From Baaleninema simplex PCC 7105 (GTDB taxonomy: Bacteria; Cyanobacteriota; Cyanobacteriia; Cyanobacteriales; Geitlerinemataceae): a stretch of 36,375 bases of DNA. The position numbers and the translations under genes are program-made. The notes beneath the pieces are model-generated. The model did no database searches. It saw only the letters and a program-made list of their open reading frames with translations, and was not told the DNA's origin. Shown in pieces: positions 8,582-16,600 of the stretch (positions are counted from its first letter, which is position 1; every line of letters begins with the position of its first letter). Location: NCBI RefSeq assembly GCF_000332355.1, contig NZ_KB235958.1:2806576-2842950 (forward strand), in the 5' to 3' direction.

Positions 8582-8785
8582 TCAGTCAGCAACCCAGATC
8601 CAGCCCCGATCGAGTCCTTCAAAAACGCGATCGACCAGGTTGCGTTCTCGGCGATCGATCGCGGGACGAGATAGGAGTGCAGAGGTCAATAAATCGCGAT
8701 CGACGGCAGTAATTTGACGCAACGTACAGATCCGTTCGACCACTTGCTCCAAGGAATAGTTATCGGAAGTCATCCTGGCAGTCAT
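8582..8785 (-). CDS. Small conserved cyanobacterial protein, copy B
   Basis: A 67-residue paralogue of the protein at 8185-8403, with the same core SLEQVVERICTLRQIT, a central VDRDLL, and the ending RGWIWVAD. It lies upstream of copy A on the same strand, with about 180 bases between, so it is a tandem duplication. A second ATG at 8773 would remove four residues. The upstream region is AT-rich. Function unknown; the acidic/hydrophobic pattern suggests a small helical protein that may bind a partner. Confidence 0.65.
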   Translation of the reverse strand: MTARMTSDNYSLEQVVERICTLRQITAVDRDLLTSALLSRPAIDRRERNLVDRVFEGLDRGWIWVAD

Positions 8786-9123
8786 GGTTTTTAAAGATTC
8801 TGTAAACCTTCACCTGTCATATTAACACCCTATTTAAAGAATGCGTAAAGAAAGAGTGCGATCGTTGACACAAAAACACGCGATCGTGTAAAGAAAGTTT
8901 CGCGATCGAAGTCACTGACAAACTATACAAAATTTGTACCTTGCTCTTTTGCCGAGAACACCGAACAATAAATCACGGACTGTTACGCACTTTGGCGTCC
9001 GTTCTAACGCTGCGATTCGGCACGATGGCTCGACCTGACAGGTTTAGCAACGCTCGACGACCGTAACGTTCGAGGCGATCGTCAACTGTCAACATCAAAC
9101 GATCGAAATTAACGCAAAATTCT
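8786..9123. other. Intergenic region upstream of mtnP
   Basis: This divergent spacer has no gene that I can support. It is AT-rich near copy B, contains several HIP1-like gcgatcg sites, and has a direct repeat gtaaagaaag at 8845-8854 and 8888-8897, each followed within ten bases by a gcgatcg site. It should hold the promoters of both flanking genes, but no clear -35/-10 pair stood out. Confidence 0.5.
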
Positions 9124-9999
9124 ATGAATCAAGCAAAAATTGGCATTATTGGCGGTAGCGGACTCTATAAAATGGAGGCGCTCCAAGACATCGAAGAAGT
9201 GCGCGTCGAAACCCCCTTTGGCGATCCCTCTGACGCCATCGTTCTCGGCACTCTAGACGGAACTCGCGTCGCGTTTCTGGCCCGTCACGGCCGCAACCAC
9301 CACCTTCTCCCGTCAGAACTGCCCTTTCGCGCCAACATCTACGCCATGAAGCATCTCGGCGTAGACTATCTCATCTCCGCCTCAGCGGTGGGATCGTTAA
9401 AAGAAGCGGTCAAACCCATCGATTTAGTCGTTCCCGACCAGTTTATCGATCGCACCAAAGATCGCGTCGCCACCTTCTTCGGGGACGGTATCGTCGCTCA
9501 CATTGGCTTTGGCGATCCCGTGTGTCCTCAACTGGCGAGTGTTTTAGCTGAAGCCGCCGATAGCATCGACCTCGGCGAAGCGTCCGTTCACCGAGGCGGA
9601 ACCTACATTTGTATGGAAGGGCCGGCCTTTTCCACAAAAGCCGAATCGGAGTTATATCGCAGTTGGGGCGCTACCATCATCGGCATGACCAACCTCACCG
9701 AAGCCAAACTCGCCCGAGAAGCCGAAATCGCCTACGCCACCTTAGCTTTAGTGACCGATTACGACTGCTGGCATTCCGACCACGACAGCGTCACGGTGGA
9801 GATGGTAATTCAGAACTTACACTGCAACGCCGAAAACGCTCAAAAGGTGATTCGCGACGCGGTGCGCCGTCTCAGCGAAAACCCCTTCGTCTCCGAGGCG
9901 CATTCGGCGTTGAAGTTTGCGGTGATTACGCCGTTGGACAAAGTCCCCGCCGAGACGAAGGAGAAATTGAAGTTGTTGTTAGCGAAGTATTTGGTCTAG
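9124..9999 (+). CDS. mtnP: S-methyl-5'-thioadenosine phosphorylase
   Basis: A 291-residue enzyme of the purine nucleoside phosphorylase family. It cleaves 5'-methylthioadenosine with phosphate to adenine and methylthioribose-1-phosphate, the first step of methionine salvage from polyamine and related metabolism. Family marks are [10 protein letters not shown] at the N-terminus (phosphate loop), [20 protein letters not shown], the base/ribose region [18 protein letters not shown] and [16 protein letters not shown], and [17 protein letters not shown], which is diagnostic of MTA phosphorylases against PNPs. Length is normal and the ATG start gives the expected N-terminus. It stands alone. A repeat tract follows the stop directly. 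Confidence 0.95.
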   Translation: MNQAKIGIIGGSGLYKMEALQDIEEVRVETPFGDPSDAIVLGTLDGTRVAFLARHGRNHHLLPSELPFRANIYAMKHLGVDYLISASAVGSLKEAVKPIDLVVPDQFIDRTKDRVATFFGDGIVAHIGFGDPVCPQLASVLAEAADSIDLGEASVHRGGTYICMEGPAFSTKAESELYRSWGATIIGMTNLTEAKLAREAEIAYATLALVTDYDCWHSDHDSVTVEMVIQNLHCNAENAQKVIRDAVRRLSENPFVSEAHSALKFAVITPLDKVPAETKEKLKLLLAKYLV

Positions 10000-10107
10000 G
10001 GAGCAAGGGAGCAAGGGAGAGGGGGAGAGGGGGAGAGGGGGAGAGGGGGAGTTCTCCTCATCCATTTATCCCCTCACTGGTGACTGGTGACTGGTGACTG
10101 GTGACTG
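10000..10107. repeat. Short tandem repeats after mtnP
   Basis: First gggagcaa is duplicated, then the 8-bp unit agaggggg runs for about four copies (10015-10050). From 10075 to 10107 the heptamer tgactgg runs for about four and a half copies. These are cyanobacterial short tandemly repeated repetitive (STRR) sequences; both motifs occur in the opposite orientation elsewhere in the window (23455-23495 and 21456-21480). Confidence 0.85.
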
Positions 10108-10119
10108 TAAAAAGTCTCC

Positions 10120-11364
10120 CTAAACGGGTAACGCGGATTCCTCCAGCAGTTCCGAGTAGACTTCACCGAGTTGTTGGGCGACGCTTTCCCAACTAAATCG
10201 ATCGAGGACTCGCTGGCGGGCTGCGTTTCCGAGGCGATCGCGCCAATCCGAGTCGAGGAGGATGCGATCGATGGCTTCGGCGAAAGCTGCATCGTCCTTA
10301 GCGGGAACGAGTAGTCCAGTTTCCTCGTGGGCGACCGTGTACTGCAATCCACCGACCGCACTGGCCACGATGGGGGTGCGACAGGCCATGGCTTCGATCG
10401 CCACCAAACCGAACGGTTCGTAATGACTGGGAACGACGCAGACGTCAGCAGCGGCGTAGTATTCTGTCATTTGTCCGTCGGCGATGCGTCCGGGGAAATG
10501 AACCAACTCTTCGATGCCTAACTCGCGAACCAAGGCGATCAGGCGATCGCGCTCGTCTCCGTCCTTGTGACCCGAACGACTTCCACCGCCGACGATCAGT
10601 TGTAGATCGGCTTTTCCGCGCAGTTGCGAACGTCCGACCGCGCGAACCAGCGTTTCGATACCTTTGCGGGGGTCGAAGCGTCCGACGTAAAACACCAGTT
10701 TCGTGTCGGGAGAGATCCCCAATTCGCGGCGGGCTTCGTCTTTGGACACCGCACCGAAGCGATGGACGTCCGTTCCGCAAGGAATGACGTCGATGTTTCC
10801 CGTTTGCGTGACTTGACGCATATCGTCCGCCTCTTGGGGACTGGTGGCGATGACGCGATCGGCCGTTTCGATACAGCGTTTTTCCGTTTCCAGGCGGGTG
10901 TTGGCGATCGGGGGAATCTCGGAGACCGAGCGATATTTCACCGACCCGAGTGAATGGTGAGTATGAACTTGAGCCAAGGGTTGATGCGTTTTCAGTTGCA
11001 TTCCCACCCAAGCCGACAGCCAATAGTTCGTATGAGCGAGGTGGTATTGTACGCCGGATTCAGCTTGAAACTGGAGTAGGCGATCGACGAACGTTGGCAG
11101 GTACGGGAAAATGTTATCTCGATGAACGAAGTGTTCTGGCCCGGCGGTCAGTCGAATCGTGCGGCAGTTGTCTCGATGTTCGACAGTGTTGTCTTGGTTG
11201 GGGTCGGTTTTGCGGGTGAACATATCCACCTGCCAACCTTGTTCGGCCAGGCTTTCGCCGACGTGACGAACGTAAACATTTTGACCCCCCGCCTCTTCTT
11301 TTCCAATTTCGATCGCCGGATCGCCGTGAACTGAAATCAGGGCAATATGTCGTGCAGAAGCCAT
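10120..11364 (-). CDS. GT4 glycosyltransferase, sucrose-phosphate synthase-like
   Basis: A 414-residue retaining GT-B glycosyltransferase of family GT4. The N-terminal Rossmann domain begins HIALISVHGDPAIEIGKEEA and continues GGQNVYVRHVGESL, the glycine-rich donor/acceptor loop seen in sucrose-phosphate synthase, sucrose synthase and MshA-like enzymes. The C-terminal domain has VFYVGRFDPRKGIETLVRA, then the E-x7-E motif EPFGLVAIE and the nucleotide-sugar-binding SAVGGLQYTV. It has no phosphatase (SPP) domain. Sucrose-phosphate synthase is a reasonable but unproved call; the acceptor cannot be read from sequence. AAAGGAA lies about eight bases before the ATG. It is a single gene on the reverse strand, downstream of miaB with a 384-base gap. 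Confidence 0.82.
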   Translation of the reverse strand: MASARHIALISVHGDPAIEIGKEEAGGQNVYVRHVGESLAEQGWQVDMFTRKTDPNQDNTVEHRDNCRTIRLTAGPEHFVHRDNIFPYLPTFVDRLLQFQAESGVQYHLAHTNYWLSAWVGMQLKTHQPLAQVHTHHSLGSVKYRSVSEIPPIANTRLETEKRCIETADRVIATSPQEADDMRQVTQTGNIDVIPCGTDVHRFGAVSKDEARRELGISPDTKLVFYVGRFDPRKGIETLVRAVGRSQLRGKADLQLIVGGGSRSGHKDGDERDRLIALVRELGIEELVHFPGRIADGQMTEYYAAADVCVVPSHYEPFGLVAIEAMACRTPIVASAVGGLQYTVAHEETGLLVPAKDDAAFAEAIDRILLDSDWRDRLGNAARQRVLDRFSWESVAQQLGEVYSELLEESALPV

Positions 11365-11748
11365 AGTAGAGATTCCTTTGAGAACGCGATCGAGATCGAG
11401 GTCAGCGCCCTGTAAAACAGGATACCGAACAGTCGAGTTGACGAGCAGTTAAAGTTCCCGTAAGTCAACTCTGAGGGAGGGTTAGACTCCTCAATTCTCA
11501 TCGCGAGGACGAATCGTTTGGCTTGATTTTAGCATTTTCGCTATAGGGCGTTTGTTGATGGTCGGACAGCTTAGCAGGCAAGGGGTTCAGCGATCGAAAA
11601 ACCAGGGCAAAATTGGGTTTTCCGTACTGTTTCTGCCATCGACGGTGAAGCCAATCCCGTGAAGACTTGAGATCCCCGGCATCTCCGAGATGCCGGGGAT
11701 CTGGCTGTTAACCCGATCTGACCGCTCAAATTGAGTGTGGGTTCTCTG
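11365..11748. other. Intergenic region between the GT4 gene and miaB
   Basis: No gene is visible in these 384 bases. The part next to the GT4 start should carry its promoter. The part next to the miaB stop holds the perfect hairpin at 11670-11702. A HIP1-like site lies near 11590. Confidence 0.5.
11670..11702. terminator. Perfect 15-bp hairpin, dispersed repeat copy 1
   Basis: agatccccggcatct and agatgccggggatct form a perfect 15-bp stem around a CCG loop. It is 47 bases past the miaB stop (reverse strand) and could end its transcript, although there is no T run. The identical stem with a TGG loop is at 30287-30319. The shape resembles the abundant cyanobacterial gatccccg-type hairpin repeats. 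Confidence 0.75.
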
Positions 11749-13107
11749 TTATCGGCTTTCGACTAAGGAAAGGGCAGTTCCCGTTAAGCTGAAGGCGCGA
11801 ACTTCAGCGATTTTGACGGGAACGGTTTGTCCTTTGAGGCGATCGATATCGCCTTCAAAAAAGGTCAAGCGGTTGCCTCGGGTGCGTCCCATCACCTGAT
11901 GGGGATTTTTGGGGTTGCGATCTTCAACTAACACGTCTTCGACGCGATCGAGATACCGTTGAGAGCGATCGGCAGCTTTTTGGGCGACGAGGTGGTTGAG
12001 TCGTTGCAGGCGATCGCTTTTGACCTCCTCGCTCAGTTGGTTGTCCCACTGTGCCGCTGGAGTACCGGGACGGGGGGAATAGGCGGCGGTATTGAGTTGG
12101 TCGAACCCGATATCCTCGACGAGTTTCAGGGTATTTTGAAACTGCTCTTCCGTCTCGCCGGGAAATCCCACGATCGCATCGGCACTGATGGCGGCGTCCG
12201 GCATATACTGGCGGATCGTATTGATAATGCGTCGATATTTTTCGTGGGTATAGCCGCGAGACATGGCTTTGAGAACCTCGTTATCCCCCGACTGGAAGGG
12301 AATGTGGAAATGTTCGCAGACCTTGGGGAGTTCCTGACAGGCGCGAATGAGGCGTTCGGTGAAGTAGCGGGGGTGACTGGTGGCGAAGCGGATGCGATCG
12401 ATCCCCGGTACGTCGTGAACGTAGTATAAGAGATCGGTGAGGGTATGTTTGTGGCGGCCTTCCGGCGTCGTTCCCGGTAAATCTCGTCCGTAGGCGTCGA
12501 TGTTCTGTCCCAGGAGTGTAATTTCTTTGTATCCTTGACGGGCTAGGTCTTCGATTTCGGCACGAATCGCCTCCGGCGTGCGAGATTGTTCGGTTCCCCG
12601 CACGTTAGGAACGACGCAGTAAGTACAGCGTTCGTTGCACCCGTAAATCACGTTCACCCAGGCTGTGACCTTACTATCGCGGCGGGGTTTGGTGATGTCT
12701 TCGATAATATGGATGGGTTCGGTCGCGACGACCTGGTTTCCAGCAAGGACTTGTTCGAGGAGGTCGCCAAGGCGGTTGGCGTGTTGCGGTCCCATGACCA
12801 TATCCAGTTCGGGAACGCGCCGCAGCAGGGCTTCCCCTTCTTGCTGAGCGACGCAACCGGCTACGATCAGAGTTACATTGGGGTTTGTTTGTTTGCGTTT
12901 GGCTTGTCGGCCGAGGTAGGAGTAAACTTTTTGTTCGGCGTTATCGCGAATCGTGCAGGTGTTGTAGAGGACGAGGTCGGCGGTTTCCGGGTTGTCGCTC
13001 TGTTGGTAGTCGAGCGATTCGAGGATTCCGGCCATCCGTTCGGAGTCAGCTTTGTTCATCTGACAGCCGAAGGTGGTGATGTGATAGCGACGGGGAGACG
13101 TGGTCAT
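11749..13107 (-). CDS. miaB: tRNA-2-methylthio-N6-dimethylallyladenosine synthase MiaB
   Basis: A 452-residue radical-SAM methylthiotransferase that adds the 2-methylthio group to i6A37 of tRNAs reading UNN codons. All three parts are present: an N-terminal UPF0004 domain with the cysteines of the auxiliary 4Fe-4S cluster (Cys15 in [11 protein letters not shown], Cys51 in [11 protein letters not shown], Cys85 in AGCVAQQEG), the radical SAM domain with [11 protein letters not shown] (Cys157, Cys161, Cys164), and a C-terminal TRAM domain near residues 385-450 ([20 protein letters not shown]). The GQNIDAYG and [14 protein letters not shown] motifs are typical. The length matches MiaB rather than RimO. 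The ATG at 13107 has no clear Shine-Dalgarno. Confidence 0.96.
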   Translation of the reverse strand: MTTSPRRYHITTFGCQMNKADSERMAGILESLDYQQSDNPETADLVLYNTCTIRDNAEQKVYSYLGRQAKRKQTNPNVTLIVAGCVAQQEGEALLRRVPELDMVMGPQHANRLGDLLEQVLAGNQVVATEPIHIIEDITKPRRDSKVTAWVNVIYGCNERCTYCVVPNVRGTEQSRTPEAIRAEIEDLARQGYKEITLLGQNIDAYGRDLPGTTPEGRHKHTLTDLLYYVHDVPGIDRIRFATSHPRYFTERLIRACQELPKVCEHFHIPFQSGDNEVLKAMSRGYTHEKYRRIINTIRQYMPDAAISADAIVGFPGETEEQFQNTLKLVEDIGFDQLNTAAYSPRPGTPAAQWDNQLSEEVKSDRLQRLNHLVAQKAADRSQRYLDRVEDVLVEDRNPKNPHQVMGRTRGNRLTFFEGDIDRLKGQTVPVKIAEVRAFSLTGTALSLVESR

Positions 13108-13674
13108 TAGCGTTTTGAACTCTCGATCGAACCTTCATTCTAGCGAGTTTGTCGCTTCTGATGTATGGGAAGCGCGATCGCCCCGTTACTCCCCTCGGGG
13201 TGAGACAAGCAGCCTTAGAGTCGGGGTTCGGACTCGAGATAGCGATCGCCCCCCGAGGGTTTTTAACCTGAATTTCAGCTAAACTACGGAATTATTTTTG
13301 ACATCTCATCTGTAAGTTTTCTGAGCAGCGATCGACCGTCGTACTGACGTTTCAATTCATATTAAATTTCTTTACACAATTTTTACGATAAATCAAAGCA
13401 AACTTTAAATCTAAACGTAGATTTACGGAGTAAACTAAACAAATAGGGCTCGCATCTACAGTGTAATTTTAAGAGTTACGAACCGTTGGAGCGATCGAAC
13501 TAGGTTCGTCTCATCGTTCAAAGCCATCTCACCTCATTCGTATCGAGCGATCGTATTTTTTACGTGACGATCGCCTGAGTTCAGTGATACCCTACGAAAA
13601 AACACGGGCGCGGACTGCTGCGTCCCGTTTTATCTGTCGCTACTCCCTAACATTTTCAACGACCCACATCTCCC
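13108..13674. other. Intergenic region upstream of the giant RTX gene
   Basis: This 567-base divergent spacer between miaB and the RTX gene has no supportable protein gene. Its first half has HIP1 sites and a structured segment (13192-13264, listed separately). Its second half (about 13280-13480) is distinctly AT-rich, with long A/T runs, as expected for promoter and leader DNA of the RTX gene. No clear promoter could be named. Confidence 0.5.
13192..13264 (+). ncRNA. Candidate structured RNA or leader terminator
   Basis: ccctcgggg (13192-13200) pairs perfectly with ccccgaggg (13251-13259), and five T follow directly. Between the arms gagtc (13218-13222) pairs with gactc (13231-13235) around an eight-base loop. 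This is a terminator-like shape on the forward strand, yet no forward-strand gene ends upstream, since miaB is divergent. It could be the 3' end of a small RNA started near 13110-13180, or an attenuator in the RTX gene leader. It is based only on folding by eye; no known sRNA family was recognised. Confidence 0.35.
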
Positions 13675-16600
13675 ATGAATAACAGCCAGAGTGCGCGCCA
13701 AATCGTTTTCATCGATTCCCGTGTCGATCGTTATGAAGATCTCGTGCGAGGCGTTGTCGCCAACACCGATGTCGTCGTTCTCGAGGGCGATCGGGACGGT
13801 GTCGAACAGATCGCAAAAACCCTCGCTACGTATGGTGACGTGCGATCGATCCACGTCGTCGCACACGGAGAACCGGGTCGCGTGCAGTTGGGATCGACGA
13901 ATTTGGATGTTACGACGATAGAACGACACAAAAATAGCATTAGACGTTGGACATCTGCATTTAGTTCCCAGTCAGAAATTTTTCTTTACAGTTGTCAGAC
14001 TGCTGCCGGAAACTTAGGTCGTCAGTTTTTAGAAAAACTACACCAGTTAACGAACGCAAGTATTGCCGCCTCTTCTCAAATGATGGGACGAGGACTGTGG
14101 GAATTTGACGTTTGCCTCGGCAATATTTTTTCTTCTATTGCCTTTAACATTAAAACCCTCGAAACTTACTCCGGAGAGCTTCCCACTGATAATCTTTTCT
14201 CGCGAAATCTCCTCTACGGAACTGAGGGTCAGAATGGAAAAGGACTATTTATTATCGATCTCGATACAGGAGAACTAACAGAAGTTGGGAACGATGTTTT
14301 ATCTACATCAACCTCAACGTTATCTCGGGACGGCGACGGAAACTTTTACTATGCAGACAAATCAAATAGTGGAACCGTTACGTTTTATCAGTTGACCGAT
14401 CCAGATGGTTCGCCCAGTACGTCTTCGGTGAATATCTCAGGATTTCCATCTAGGACGATCAACAAGATGGCACATTCTCAAAGTGGCGTCTTGTATGCAA
14501 TGGAGCCGAACTCAACAACGCTTTACGTTGTTGACTTTACATCTGGAACTGTCAAGACCATTAATATCTCGGGTATCCAAGCGGCTGGAGGAGATATTGC
14601 CTTCGATCCCAGCAACCCAAATCAGTTTTACGTGACGGTATCCGTTCAGAGTCCGAACGATTACCGTCTGTATCGCGTCACGCTGGATAACGAAGCCAAT
14701 CCCACGACGGCTAATGCGAGCTATCTCGGTTCGTTTGTAGACAGTTCGGGAAATTCCCTCAATACGAAAGGAGCTGGCTCTCTCGCCGTCGGAGCAGACG
14801 GACTGTTGTACTTTACCAGTCGAGCTGCAAATGACAACGATCGCTTGTTTAAGTTCGATCCCGACGATCCCAACGCGACCAATGGAAATAATTTGACAGC
14901 CAATTTAGTGGGCTTGTTAAATTTACCGAATGGTGACAACATTGCGATTTCTGACTTTGCCACTCGACCGACACCGTCAGTAATTTTAAGCATTGACGTT
15001 CAAAAAGAAGATTCTTTCGACGGAACGGCAACGACTTCGTTAGGAAGTACGGTCAATTTTGTCATTACCATCGAAAATAAAGGCGTCTACGATCCGATCG
15101 ATGGTTCGATCGTGGAAGCGGCAATTCCCAACGTCCAAGTGAGCGATCCTCTCGCCGATGGTTTTGAAGGGTTTGCATGGAAAAAATTTGTCGACGGATC
15201 GCGAGATAGTCAAGGAGATATCGTCAAAGGCACGCTGGACGAATCGGGAAGCGGTGCGATTTCTGACACGATCGCCTCGCTCGATTTTGGTGAAATCGTA
15301 ACCTACGAAGTCACCGCCAAGGTGAAAGACTCCGGTTTGACCAGCGACCTGATCGAAAACCAAGCCAACGTCACCGTTCCGGGGTTTGACATCGCCATCG
15401 ATCCGGACAATCCCCAAAACGGGGGAACGAGCATCGCCAGCGATATCGATCGCGTGCGGATTGAAAACCAACCCCCCGTCGCCGAACCCGCCGTCAACAC
15501 CGTCAAACCCGGACAGACGATTTCCGTCACGGGACTCCTCGGCATCGATCCTGAAGACGACGCGATCGAAACCTACATTATTCAAAGCTTTCCGTCAGAA
15601 GGAAAGCTGTTTTTAGACGGCGTAGAAATCGATACGAGCCAACCGTTTGAAATTCCAGCCGATCGAATCAGTTTGCTCGAGTTTGAAGCGGGTAGCGGAT
15701 TTGATGGAGATAGCTTTACCTACACTGCTCGCGATATTAAAGGTGGCGAATCCGACCCGGCGACGGTGACGCTCAACAACCCTCCGACCGCCACGGGAGG
15801 CTCGACCGAGGTAACGCCAGGGAACGACACGCCCCTTTCGGGAAGTTTGTTTACAGGAAACGATACGGACGGAAGTGTTAGCGGTTATAAGATTACCGAC
15901 CTTCCCGATCCCTCTGACGGCCGACTCTTTATCGGCGATCCCGACAAAGGTGGCGTTCCCGTGACGCCCGGACAAATTTTGACCCCCGCACAACTCGACA
16001 AATTAGTCTTTCGGGGCGAGTCAGGATTCGACGGCGGCTCCTTTAAATTTCAAACGATCGATAACCAGGGAGCGTTATCGGACAAAGCAACCGTCACGTT
16101 AACTCAAGGTGACGCTCCGCCTGAAACAGACGATGCTGTAACAGAAGTTCCCGATGATAGTCCCGTACAGTTGATGGGTTTGGGGGGAAGCGACGTTGAA
16201 GATCCCGCCAGCGATCTGCGATATAAGATTATCGAACTACCGAGTGAAGGAACGCTGTATCTTGGCGATCCGGCGACGGGAACAGAAATTACCAATCTTT
16301 CCCAAGTTGACGAACTCACACCCGCTCAACTCCAGAATCTCTACTTCGAGCCGCCATCTGGAGGACTGACCGGAACCACAATGTTTAAATACGCCGCGAT
16401 CGACGATCTCGGGAACGGCCAACAAGATCCGACTCCTGCAACGGTTTACCTCAAACCTCCCGATACCAATATTTCACCCGACACGACGGAGACGGAGGTA
16501 GACGTTCCGCCGAATACGAGCAGCAGTAGTACGAGCGTACCGCCAGGTGTGGCGACGCCAGTGTCCGGCTTAGGGGGTAACGATCCAGACGGATCGATCG

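Noticed and set aside
8403-8622. N-terminal extension of small protein copy A
   Set aside because: It overlaps copy B and the extra residues share nothing with the paralogue; the ATG at 8403 gives the matching length.
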